A stretch of 40,357 nt of DNA from the NCBI GenBank assembly GCA_022788185.1, contig JALEVV010000082.1, positions 1-40,357 of the forward strand. The letters are read 5' to 3'. A model generated the notes under the pieces. The model was not told the DNA's origin and made no database searches. It saw only the letters and a list, made by a program, of their open reading frames with translations. Shown piece after piece: positions 24,120 to 31,365 of the stretch; within the stretch, counting starts at the first letter, position 1, and each line of letters begins with the position of its first letter. The position numbers were made by a program, and so were the translations under genes. The stretch comes from Spirochaetales bacterium (GTDB lineage Bacteria; Spirochaetota; Spirochaetia; Sphaerochaetales; Sphaerochaetaceae).

Positions 24120-25190
24120 ATGCAGCAGACAGAACACTTTGATAAGTACTACACGACCATAGAGAACATGATAGCCCGCATGGAGCGCCGTTACCGGCTC
24201 TCCGGCTATCGGGGCAGATACGTGAAGGAGGACTTCCTCCCCTGGCAGGAAGGAGCAAGGGAGCTGCTGAAACAGCTTCTCGGACTCCCGCTGATCGAAG
24301 CCGAGGCGGAGCATGTTCCCTTTTCTCCCGTTTTGAAGGAAACGGTCGTTACCGGAGAGGGAATCAGGAGGGAGCGTGTCATCATCACAGTGGACAGGGG
24401 CGTTGAAATTCCCATGTTCATTCTGCGCCCTGAAGAGCCGAAAGGCACCTGGATCGCCCTACCCGGCCACAACGGCGGCGGAAAGGCCACCGTTGCAGGG
24501 GATGCTTCCTGTGAAGCCGTGAAGGATAAAATAACCCACTACGGCTACGATTACGGCATGGAGATGGCCAAAAGAGGCTACATCACGGTATGTCCTGACA
24601 GCCGCGGCTTTGGGGAGCGCCGTGAGGAATTCATGCAGGGTGATGAGCCTGAAAAGTATCTCAGATCCTCATGCGCATCCCTTGCCCATGTGGCGACCGC
24701 ACTGGGCTTCTCCCTGATGGGACTCCTGGTTTATGACGTTTCAAGGATTATTGACTACCTGGAGGAGCTGGAGGATATTCCGACGGACTCCATTGGAGTC
24801 ATCGGTTTCTCCGGCGGGGCCATGCAGGCGCTCTATGCCTCAGCCATCGACCGGAGAATTAATCGCACGATCATATCAGGATACTTCTACGGCTTTAAGG
24901 ATTCCCTTGTGGTTCTGAACGGAAACTGTGCATGCAACTATACTCCGGGAGTGTTCCGTAACTTCGACATGTGTGATCTTGCCGGAATGATCGCGCCCCG
25001 TCCGCTTGCGGTTCAGGCCTGTCTGGAAGATCATCTGGAAGGACGAAGAGGCCTTGTGAACACCCTTGAACAGCTGGATGAAGCCCGCAGGATGTATGGC
25101 ATATTCGGCAGGGACATATTCCTGGATACTCCTCCCGGAGACCATGCCTTCCATAAGGAAGGACTGGATGCACTGCTTGCATCCCTGTGA
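24120..25190 (+). CDS. Alpha/beta hydrolase (dienelactone hydrolase/acetyl esterase-like)
   Basis: The 356-residue protein shows the alpha/beta-hydrolase core: GTWIALPGHNGGGK (oxyanion region), AKRGYITVCPDSRGFGERREEF, the nucleophile elbow IGVIGFSGGAMQALYAS (Ser in GFSGG), a likely acid in LAVQACLEDHLEG and the catalytic His in PPGDHAFHKEGL. There is no signal peptide. This type includes cytosolic esterases that deacetylate sugars; in a pectin island, removal of acetyl or methyl groups is plausible but inferred. I start it at ATG 24120, directly after the garD terminator. A GTG at 24069 overlapping the garD stop would translate through the terminator hairpin and is less likely. No ribosome-binding site is evident. 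Confidence 0.85.
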   Translation: MQQTEHFDKYYTTIENMIARMERRYRLSGYRGRYVKEDFLPWQEGARELLKQLLGLPLIEAEAEHVPFSPVLKETVVTGEGIRRERVIITVDRGVEIPMFILRPEEPKGTWIALPGHNGGGKATVAGDASCEAVKDKITHYGYDYGMEMAKRGYITVCPDSRGFGERREEFMQGDEPEKYLRSSCASLAHVATALGFSLMGLLVYDVSRIIDYLEELEDIPTDSIGVIGFSGGAMQALYASAIDRRINRTIISGYFYGFKDSLVVLNGNCACNYTPGVFRNFDMCDLAGMIAPRPLAVQACLEDHLEGRRGLVNTLEQLDEARRMYGIFGRDIFLDTPPGDHAFHKEGLDALLASL

Positions 25191-25503
25191 CGGTTAAGAC
25201 CATCAGGACATATGGCGGGATGCATACCATTCTCCCATTCTGTTTCTGAATTTTTCTTTAACCGCAACAGTGAAACAGCTGAGTAATTCATTCGTGACTT
25301 TACTCTAATCGGGTATATCCTGTATTTCAGTTTGCTGCTGTTTGGTTATGCGCAGGTATCTGAAGGAATTCCTGCAGCTGGAGACAGGTATTCTCAGCAG
25401 CGATTCCCCGGCAGGACCAGAACGTGATGCCCAAAAGCGATTGAAAGGAACCATGCTGTAAGTTCCGCTCCGAGGGTCTTCAGGAAGATGCCTGTTGCAC
25501 ATC
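25191..25503. other. 313-bp intergenic region between convergent hydrolase and pspF
   Basis: No gene is supported. CGGTTAA (25191-25197) and TTAACCG (25258-25264) form a 7-bp inverted repeat 60 bp apart just after the hydrolase stop. A 65-codon minus-strand frame right below pspF has no ribosome-binding site and no family likeness. No clear terminator for either gene was found. Confidence 0.5.
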
Positions 25504-26538
25504 CTATCTGATCAGGTGCCTGTACTTTCTGTAAAGTCCCCTGAACTGGTCATAGGTAAGCCCTAAGAGCTCTGCAGCGTTCTTCTGGTTTCCACCCGCC
25601 TCATTAAGCGCACGGGAGAGGAAGATAACATCCAGCTGACTCTGGGCCAGGGCGAAGTCCCTGAGAGGCATCGCTTCCAGTCCCATCGGCTTTTTGGGTA
25701 CTTCTTCCCTGACTTCGGGCTTTGCACTCTTCTCCTGCTTCTGCTCCTGCGGTTTTCTGAAGGGATTCCTGAAGGGATTGAAATCAACCTCGGTGATGAG
25801 GGATGAGTCATTTCTGTAAACCGCACGCTCGATAACGTTCTTAAGCTCCCTGACATTTCCCGGCCAGGGATAGTTCATCAGCTCCTCCACTACCCCGTCG
25901 GAGAGTGTGGGCAGGGTGTCATGGCCGCACTCCATGGCCATCTTGGAGGCAAAATACTGGGCCAGCAGCAGAATGTCATCACCCCGCTCCCTTAAGGGAG
26001 GGAGGAAGAGGACTTCAAAGCTGAGACGGTCAAGGAGGTCCTCCTTGAATTTCCCTTCCCTGCAAAGCTGCTGAAGATCGGCATTGGTGGCTCCCACTAT
26101 CCTTACGTTGCACTCATGGGTCACGGAGGAGCCTACCCTCTCATAGGTACCGTATTCGACCACACGGAGAATCTTTTCCTGCACTTCCAGAGGTATGAGG
26201 CCGATTTCATCGAGGAAGAGGGTTCCTCCCTCCGCTTCCTCGAACCTGCCCTTTCTGGTTCTGGTGGCACCTGTGAAGGCACCCTGCTCATAGCCGAAAA
26301 GCTCGCTTTCCAGAAGGGATGAGGGAAGAGCGGCACAGTTGACCGCCACAAGGTTTTTCTGCCATCTGGGTGAGAGATAGTGGATCCTCTGAACGGCAAG
26401 TTCCTTGCCGCTTCCGCGCTCTCCTATGATAAGGACCGAGCGGTCCACTTTTGCAACACGAGAGAGTTTATCCTGGAAATCAAGATAAACATCACTCTCA
26501 CCAATACCCTTCTGAAGGCTGTCGCGCATATTCTCCAT
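25504..26538 (-). CDS. pspF: Sigma-54 activator of the phage-shock regulon (PspF-like)
   Basis: The protein has no N-terminal sensor domain and begins directly with an AAA+ domain, as PspF does (IGESDVYLDFQDKLSRVAKVD, then SVLIIGERGSGKELAVQRIHYLS with Walker A). The sigma-54 contact loop GAFTGA, Walker B GGTLFLDEIG and arginine-finger region LLDRLSFEV are present. A Lys/Glu/Gln/Pro-rich linker (about 265-295) leads to a Fis-type helix-turn-helix (NQKNAAELLGLTYDQFRGLYRKY). It would open sigma-54 promoters and be held inactive by PspA. It is divergent from pspA. The start is uncertain: ATG 26538 is chosen; ATG 26529 follows GGAGA closely, and TTG/GTG codons lie upstream to 26574. Confidence 0.92.
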   Translation of the reverse strand: MENMRDSLQKGIGESDVYLDFQDKLSRVAKVDRSVLIIGERGSGKELAVQRIHYLSPRWQKNLVAVNCAALPSSLLESELFGYEQGAFTGATRTRKGRFEEAEGGTLFLDEIGLIPLEVQEKILRVVEYGTYERVGSSVTHECNVRIVGATNADLQQLCREGKFKEDLLDRLSFEVLFLPPLRERGDDILLLAQYFASKMAMECGHDTLPTLSDGVVEELMNYPWPGNVRELKNVIERAVYRNDSSLITEVDFNPFRNPFRKPQEQKQEKSAKPEVREEVPKKPMGLEAMPLRDFALAQSQLDVIFLSRALNEAGGNQKNAAELLGLTYDQFRGLYRKYRHLIR

Positions 26539-26671
26539 GTGGGGGATTTTACCACAGGTGGGATTTTTCACCAAGAAAAAAGAGGGAATTACCGACCGTT
26601 TTCACATCATTTTTTCATTATTTTATTGATATCTTCTTAATATGTAATGTATTATAAAAACTACCGAAAGG

Positions 26672-26689
26672 TTGGCATGCTTCCTGCTT
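26672..26689 (+). promoter_or_regulatory. Sigma-54 (-24/-12) promoter of the psp operon
   Basis: TTGGCATGCTTCCTGCTT holds GG at 26674-26675 and GC at 26686-26687, exactly ten bases apart as sigma-54 requires (consensus TGGCACG-N4-TTGCT). Transcription would start near 26699, about 31 bases before pspA. The pspF-like gene on the other side supplies the matching activator. Confidence 0.9.
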
Positions 26690-26729
26690 ATCATTACCGT
26701 GACAAACTGAAGATAATTCGGAGGAACAT

Positions 26730-27368
26730 ATGGGAGTTTTTTCCAGGTTTAAGGACATAGTGAATGCAAACATAAACGCCCTGCTTGATAAGGCAGAGGA
26801 TCCCGAGAAGATGCTGAAGCTGATGATGCAGGAGATGGAAGACACACTGATTGAGCTCAAGAGCAACTGTGCGGCACGCATGGCATCCCGCATCCGCCTC
26901 GAGCGCAGGATTGAAGAGCAGAAGGCCCTGATCAGCCGCTGGCAGTCAAGAGCCGAACTTGCAGTCGATAAGGGCAGAGATGATCTGGCAAGGGATGCCC
27001 TGATCGAGAAGAAGAAGGAGCTTGCCACTCTTTCCTCCCTGATGAAGGATCTTGATTCCTACAGCGAAATCATCGATCAGTCAAAGGCCGAGATCAACCA
27101 GCTGGAGGACAAGCTCTCCCAGGCCAAGCTGAAGCTCAAGAGCCTTCAGGAGAAGGCCAGGGCAGCAGAGGCTGAGGCCCTTGCAAACGAGAGACTTAAG
27201 AGGAATACAGAGAGCCACTTCGACGATCTGGAGTCGATCATCGACAGGATCAATGCCGAGAACGAGCTGAACAGGCCTTCCAGGACCACTGCCGATAAGT
27301 TCAGGGACCTTGAGGAGCAGGAAGAGATTGAGAAGGAGCTTGAGGCTCTGAAGAAAGGAAGGGAGTGA
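26730..27368 (+). CDS. pspA: Phage shock protein A (PspA/IM30 family)
   Basis: The 212-residue protein is almost wholly alpha-helical coiled coil, as in PspA (usual length about 220). It opens with the amphipathic helix and signature MGVFSRFKDIVNANINALLDKAEDPEKMLKLMMQEMED. Long helices follow (about 25-185) and a short C-terminal helix (DKFRDLEEQEEIEKELEALKK). It binds stressed inner membrane as oligomers and, when not so engaged, restrains PspF. GGAGGAA lies 5 nt before ATG 26730. It is first in a six-gene operon under a sigma-54 promoter; its stop overlaps the next start. Confidence 0.96.
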   Translation: MGVFSRFKDIVNANINALLDKAEDPEKMLKLMMQEMEDTLIELKSNCAARMASRIRLERRIEEQKALISRWQSRAELAVDKGRDDLARDALIEKKKELATLSSLMKDLDSYSEIIDQSKAEINQLEDKLSQAKLKLKSLQEKARAAEAEALANERLKRNTESHFDDLESIIDRINAENELNRPSRTTADKFRDLEEQEEIEKELEALKKGRE

Positions 27369-27703
27369 TGGCAGCCCTGATAGTGTTGATCATAGTGCTC
27401 GGACTTGTTGCCATAACGGCAATCGATAAGACATTCGACCTGAAGAAACGGAAGATCGAAGCTGAAATCAGGCGGGACGAGCTGAGGGCGGGAGTTGCCC
27501 CCGGGACTTATTCCAGAATGTCCAAAAAGGACCTTAAGAGGAATGCCAGGAAGGAGAAGAAGAATTCCGCAGAGAAAGAACCTGTAATGACGGAAGCTGA
27601 TGAGCGCGAACAGCTCGTCAGGGGAATAGCGAACCTGAAGGAACGCATCGACAACATAGATACCATAATGGCAAACAGAAAGCACAATGGGGAGGAGAAA
27701 TAA
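27368..27703 (+). CDS. PspB-like single-pass membrane protein
   Basis: The 111-residue protein has one N-terminal membrane segment (AALIVLIIVLGLVAITAI), a long basic stretch rich in Lys/Arg, and a C-terminal helix EADEREQLVRGIANLKERIDNIDTIMAN. That helix resembles the end of PspB, a 74-residue inner-membrane partner of PspC. The basic middle region is longer than in PspB. ATG 27368 overlaps the pspA stop by one base with GGGAG upstream; GTG 27365 is a possible alternative. The place between pspA and a PspC-domain gene supports the PspB role, though likeness is too weak to name it firmly. Confidence 0.78.
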   Translation: MAALIVLIIVLGLVAITAIDKTFDLKKRKIEAEIRRDELRAGVAPGTYSRMSKKDLKRNARKEKKNSAEKEPVMTEADEREQLVRGIANLKERIDNIDTIMANRKHNGEEK

Positions 27704-27704
27704 A

Positions 27705-28106
27705 ATGACATCAAGATGGTACAGGAGCCCGAGGGGCAAAGTACTCGGAGTGGCCACAGGACTGGCTGAATGGAGGGATCTCCCCGCGGATCCCGTGAGA
27801 CTCATCGTCTTTCTCGCAGTAATATTCACCGGATTCTTTCCCGGCGCCATCATATACCTTATAGTGGCCCTCTGCCTCCCTGCAAATGAGGAGGACTACC
27901 AGAGAAACTTCAAAAAGTACTACGACAGGGGACACATCTACAAGGATGCTTCCGACGCCGAGTACCGTGAGGCAAAGAACGAGAAGAGCAACGAGGATCT
28001 CAGGACAGAGTACGAAAACCTGAAGAAGAAGGTTGAGGAAATGGAAAACGAGATGTTCGACAAGGAAAAGGACTGGGACGCCCGCTTCAACGCCGATAAC
28101 AAATGA
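27705..28106 (+). CDS. pspC: PspC-domain membrane protein
   Basis: The 133-residue protein starts with the PspC domain: WYRSPRGKVLGVATGLAEWRDLPADPVRLIVFLAVIFTG, then a second hydrophobic part FPGAIIYLIVALCLP. A charged coiled coil (about 95-133) follows. In enterobacteria PspC senses envelope stress and draws PspA off PspF. GGAGGAG lies 8 nt before ATG 27705, which decides the start; an in-frame ATG at 27687 lies inside the previous gene. It overlaps the next gene by 4 bp. Confidence 0.9.
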   Translation: MTSRWYRSPRGKVLGVATGLAEWRDLPADPVRLIVFLAVIFTGFFPGAIIYLIVALCLPANEEDYQRNFKKYYDRGHIYKDASDAEYREAKNEKSNEDLRTEYENLKKKVEEMENEMFDKEKDWDARFNADNK

Positions 28107-28849
28107 CCCCAGAGCGCAAAAGACTGTTATTCACGCTTCTGACAGTCATCATCGTGGCGGTACTTCTCGTGAAAAGGTTCAGCCCTTCAGGCGAGAACAC
28201 CGCCTTTGAGGTGACGGTCAGGAAAACAGGCAGCTCCGTCTCGGTTTCTGCCGGAGCCAACGATGTTTACATAAAATCAGGAGAGATCTCATGCCCGGAA
28301 CTCAGGAGCCGGGATGAAACCGTGTATCTCACCGAGGACATGATCTACACCTACGGCTTCACCGTCCAGACTCCCATGATACTCACCCTTCCGGAAACGA
28401 CTGAAGTCCTGGAAGTGAGCGGCAGCGGGGATATTTACCTCTCCGGGGTGAATGCAGGAATCATCAATGCAGAAACCAAAGCAGGAATGCTGGATGCTGA
28501 TTTGCTCAAATCAGACCAAGCGGTTCTCAGGACGGGAAACGGCCCGCTTTCGGTAAGCGGTTCGGAAGTGGGGACACTCTCCGCCGTGACCACAGGAGGG
28601 AATGCCGACATAACGGGCACACATGCTGAGCGCATTGAAGTAAAGACCCTGTCTGGGGACATACTGGCCGAAGCAGATGCACACGACACCGTACTGGAAA
28701 GCAGCGATGGCGCCATAACGGTATATGTCAAAGGCCCGGTCAGGCTCCTCCTTGAAGGAGAGGCAGAAGCAGACGAAGGCATAATCAGCGACAGTGCCGA
28801 ACGCACTCTTGAGGTTAAGGGCAGCGTCAAAATAATGAGAGGAGAATGA
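28103..28849 (+). CDS. DUF4097/LiaG-like envelope protein, copy 1 of 3
   Basis: The 248-residue protein has one N-terminal membrane anchor (LLFTLLTVIIVAVLLV) and then short, regular beta strands (VLEVSGSGDIYLSGVNAG; LRTGNGPLSVSGSEVGTLSAVTTGGNADITG; IEVKTLSGDILAEA). This is the pattern of DUF4097/DUF2807 right-handed beta-solenoids. LiaG, encoded beside the PspA homologue LiaH in Bacillus subtilis, is of this kind. It should face the periplasm, tethered to the inner membrane. The start overlaps the PspC stop (ATGA) and the end overlaps the next gene. Function unknown; envelope-stress role inferred from the operon. Confidence 0.82.
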   Translation: MTPERKRLLFTLLTVIIVAVLLVKRFSPSGENTAFEVTVRKTGSSVSVSAGANDVYIKSGEISCPELRSRDETVYLTEDMIYTYGFTVQTPMILTLPETTEVLEVSGSGDIYLSGVNAGIINAETKAGMLDADLLKSDQAVLRTGNGPLSVSGSEVGTLSAVTTGGNADITGTHAERIEVKTLSGDILAEADAHDTVLESSDGAITVYVKGPVRLLLEGEAEADEGIISDSAERTLEVKGSVKIMRGE

Positions 28850-29652
28850 AAATGATAAGGGCATCAAAACCGGCAATCCTGGCAATGATAATCATACTGG
28901 CACTCATAAGCTTCCTGGTGCCGTTCAGACCGCTTTCGATCCTTGCCGTGATCCTGCTGGCGCTCATAGCCATCTGGATCATCCTGGAAAAACAGAAGCC
29001 AGGCATCACAAACAGGATAATGAAGAACCTGGGTGAGACGAAGATCCTGATTCAGGACGGGAACCTCACCCTCACGGCACCGACTGCGGATGTGACTGTA
29101 ACGACAACAGCTCAGAGTCCGTTTGCGGTAATTGACGGAACTGAAGTCGCAATGTCGGAAGGCATCGGGATTGAAAGGGATTCAAAGGAAGTCAAGAAGA
29201 TTGAGCTTTATGTTCCGGAATGTCTTAAAAGTGTCTCACTTGCACTGGTTTCCGGAGATCTTGATGTCAGGGATGTGAAGTGCGATGAGTTGCATGCGAA
29301 ATCAGTGAGCGGGAATGTGAAGCTCACTCACATAACCTGTGACAGTCTTGAGGCCAAAAGCGTCAGCGGCGATGCAGAAATATGGGAGCACAGCGGGAAA
29401 ACCCTTGATGCTGCCTCGATCAGCGGTGATGTGGATGCCGAAAGCGATGCGGCCTCCATCTCCGTCTCCACTACCAGCGGAAGTATCCTGGTAAGGTACA
29501 GGGGTGAATCAAAGCCATCGGTAACGGCAAGTTCCGTCTCGGGCTCATGGGAAGTGTTCTCAAGGAGCGGAATAGGTCAATTTACGGAAACAGGAACGGA
29601 AGGCTCCATAACGGCAAAGAGCATATCAGGGGAAATAAGGATAAAGGGATAA
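28846..29652 (+). CDS. DUF4097/LiaG-like envelope protein, copy 2 of 3
   Basis: The 268-residue protein carries two close N-terminal hydrophobic segments (about 9-25 and 29-47), so it may be a hairpin anchor, then the beta-solenoid region with repeating VSG units: LVSGDLDVRDV, KSVSGNVKLTHI, KSVSGDAEIWEH, SISGDVDAES, TTSGSILVRY, SSVSGSWEVF, KSISGEIRIKG. It is a paralogue of the genes on either side. ATG 28846 overlaps the previous stop by 4 bp. Function unknown beyond the family. Confidence 0.85.
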   Translation: MKMIRASKPAILAMIIILALISFLVPFRPLSILAVILLALIAIWIILEKQKPGITNRIMKNLGETKILIQDGNLTLTAPTADVTVTTTAQSPFAVIDGTEVAMSEGIGIERDSKEVKKIELYVPECLKSVSLALVSGDLDVRDVKCDELHAKSVSGNVKLTHITCDSLEAKSVSGDAEIWEHSGKTLDAASISGDVDAESDAASISVSTTSGSILVRYRGESKPSVTASSVSGSWEVFSRSGIGQFTETGTEGSITAKSISGEIRIKG

Positions 29653-29655
29653 TTT

Positions 29656-30375
29656 ATGTTAAGGATTTCAAAAAGGGCAATCGTACTGCTGATAATCATA
29701 CTCACCGCACTCTGGATAGGTGCAGGGACTAAAATGTGCACCGCCAGAAATGTCTTTGAGAAGGACACCTACTCCTTCGATGGCAGCTCATTCACGATGA
29801 AGACAATGGCTGCCGATATCGAGATCACAGAGGCGGACACCGACCGGGTTAAACTGGTGATAGACGGAAGGACCGAATATCTGGAAGCAGGAAAGAGCAC
29901 CAAGTCCAGGAAGGCTGAAAACGTGACAGTCACAATTCCGGCTAAGCTGGACAGCCTGAAAGCCGAGACCGTTTCAGGAGACATCTCAGCCTACGGTCTC
30001 ACTGCCGGGAAAACCGAACTCTCCTCCGTATCGGGTTCGGTAAACGGCTCCGACAAAGGCCAGGCCGATTCCGTCACGCTTGAAACCGTCAGCGGCAGCA
30101 TAAACTTCGAGAGCCATTCAAAAGGAGATCTTACGGCGCAGAGCGTTTCGGGAAGCATCAATGTCTCGACGGATGCGGAGAACGTGAAAACCAACTCCGT
30201 CAGCGGCAGCATCGACATAGACACGAACGGCCATGACTACGGTCTCACCTACTCCACCATCTCCGGCACCTGGTCCTACCGCAATGCAGGCGGCGGCGGA
30301 AAGGGCTCTTCAGGTGAAGGCTCCTACGGGCACATCAATGCCGAAACCGTATCAGGCTCGATAAATATTGACTGA
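29656..30375 (+). CDS. DUF4097/LiaG-like envelope protein, copy 3 of 3
   Basis: The 239-residue protein has one membrane anchor (AIVLLIIILTALWIGAG) followed by the clearest solenoid of the three: ETVSGDISAYG, SSVSGSVNGSD, ETVSGSINFES, QSVSGSINVST, NSVSGSIDIDT, STISGTWSYR, ETVSGSINID, spaced about 19-21 residues apart. A Gly-rich insertion (GGGGKGSSGEG) precedes the last turn. It is the last gene of the psp operon; AAGGGA precedes ATG 29656. Such regular solenoids may bind an envelope polymer or protein, but the ligand is unknown. Confidence 0.86.
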   Translation: MLRISKRAIVLLIIILTALWIGAGTKMCTARNVFEKDTYSFDGSSFTMKTMAADIEITEADTDRVKLVIDGRTEYLEAGKSTKSRKAENVTVTIPAKLDSLKAETVSGDISAYGLTAGKTELSSVSGSVNGSDKGQADSVTLETVSGSINFESHSKGDLTAQSVSGSINVSTDAENVKTNSVSGSIDIDTNGHDYGLTYSTISGTWSYRNAGGGGKGSSGEGSYGHINAETVSGSINID

Positions 30376-30382
30376 CATCAAT

Positions 30383-30675
30383 CACCCACGGGGCAAGCCC
30401 CGGGGTTTGGCGGAGAGCTGAACCCTGATTGATTAGCCCAAGTGCCTCGTGCACTACGTTATGCCGGAATATACAGGCACCGCGGGACGTCGTCCTAATC
30501 CCGCGCTCTGCGGTCCGAGGTTAAACAGTTCCGATGGGTAGGGACAGTGCCCAGGACATCAAACCCGGCGATAACATCGGCGAAGGACTACGGGGAGCGA
30601 GGCCCCGTCACTGCAGCGGAAGCAGGCCTTGAAGGCGTTTCATCCGTCCGTAGCGGCTTTCTGAGCCGTTACGGT
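30383..30675 (+). ncRNA. Large structured non-coding element, possibly a solo HEARO/IscB-type omega RNA
   Basis: No reading frame explains this stretch, yet it is packed with stems: CCC-A-CGGGGC/GCCCCG-GGG (30385-30405), AGTGC/GCACT near 30440, CGCGGGA/TCCCGCG (30481-30505), CCGATG/CATCGG (about 30531/30574), ACGGGG/CCCCGT (30590-30608), CTGC/GCAG (30611-30625) and an 11-bp stem CCGTAGCGGCT/AGCCGTTACGG (30648-30674). The 5' GGGGCAAGCCCC hairpin and the spacing of the inner blocks remind me of HEARO (IscB omega RNA), from memory only. No IscB, TnpB or intron protein is nearby, so it would be a solo copy. The first hairpin could also serve as psp-operon terminator. Strand is assumed. Confidence 0.45.
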
Positions 30676-30796
30676 CATTTGTAAACGGGCTGGTGGAATC
30701 AGGTTGGTTCCATCCGCATCATCATAACTTTTTCTTATCGGCTCCTCCCTGCGGCAGAGCCAGCGGGGTTTCCGCCGATTGAAAAGGATCATTACT
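30676..30796. other. Remainder of the 421-bp intergenic region before the gene at 30797
   Basis: Two further dyads are seen: GTGGAA/TTCCAT near 30694-30713, and GCGG/CCGC within 30764-30778 just before the next gene. They may belong to the structured element or to the leader of the next gene. No promoter boxes are clear. Confidence 0.35.
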
Positions 30797-31180
30797 ATGA
30801 ACAGGGAACGTTTGGAAAAGAGCCTCACCATCTTCACCGAGGCTCGGGAAAAGGCAAAGGACGGTGCAAAATCGGAAGCAAGGAAACTCTATACCTGTGC
30901 TTTCTACCTCAGATGCACCGATGAGGAGACGAATACCCCCTCATTCTCCTCCTTTTTTGCTTACCAGTTCTGCAGATATCTTTCACTGAAGAAGAGGATA
31001 ATAATGTCCCTTCCTGAGGGTGACATGATCTCGGATCTCATCAAGAGCACATACCTTGATCTCACCCAGGAGATAGAGAACAGCATGTTCCAGATAACGG
31101 AAGAGGGCAGATATGCCATACTCAAGAATGCACGCATCACATTCCCGGGTCAGAATAACCCGAAATGCAGTTCCTTCTGA
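30797..31180 (+). CDS. Hypothetical protein, 127 residues
   Basis: I do not recognise the family. The protein is mostly helical and charged (RERLEKSLTIFTEAREKAKDGAKSEARK), has no signal peptide or membrane segment, contains two Cys in a CAFYLRC arrangement and ends in PGQNNPKCSSF. AAAGGA about 9 nt upstream supports ATG 30797; a TTG at 30779 is less likely. Codon use is like that of its neighbours, which favours a real gene. It lies between the structured element and the sigma-54 promoter of the sigma-factor gene, on its own. Confidence 0.7.
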   Translation: MNRERLEKSLTIFTEAREKAKDGAKSEARKLYTCAFYLRCTDEETNTPSFSSFFAYQFCRYLSLKKRIIMSLPEGDMISDLIKSTYLDLTQEIENSMFQITEEGRYAILKNARITFPGQNNPKCSSF

Positions 31181-31227
31181 AGAGCTGTGTCAAAATAACC
31201 CATAATAACCGGTGTAAAACCCCTCAC

Positions 31228-31242
31228 GTGTCATTCTGACAC
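31228..31242. promoter_or_regulatory. Palindrome upstream of the sigma-factor promoter; possible activator site
   Basis: GTGTCA-TTC-TGACAC is a perfect 6+3+6 dyad centred about 88 bp upstream of the -24 element. A half-site copy (GTGTCA) lies at 31187-31192. The distance suits an upstream activating sequence for a sigma-54 activator. Confidence 0.5.
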
Positions 31243-31320
31243 TCTCTTCATCAAAAACACATAAATTATTGATTTTATTAAGTTATTATAATTAAAGGAA
31301 TTACTATTCTTATCAAAAAG

Positions 31321-31339
31321 TTGGCACGCTATCTGCTTT
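31321..31339 (+). promoter_or_regulatory. Sigma-54 (-24/-12) promoter of the sigma-factor gene
   Basis: TTGGCACGCTATCTGCTTT has GG at 31323-31324 and GC at 31335-31336, ten bases apart. From GTTGGCA to CTGCTT it agrees with the psp promoter in 16 of 19 bases. Transcription would start near 31348, giving a short leader with AAGGAG before ATG 31366. Confidence 0.88.
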
Positions 31340-31365
31340 ATAAATGGCATAAGGAGCTAACAAAG

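Noticed and set aside
25305..25502. 65-codon minus-strand frame starting right after the pspF stop
   Set aside because: No ribosome-binding site, no family likeness and a composition unlike real genes here.
30389..30402. Simple psp-operon terminator as the sole explanation for the hairpin after 30375
   Set aside because: Only three T follow and the stem is the first of many in the next 290 bases, so a larger structured RNA explains more.
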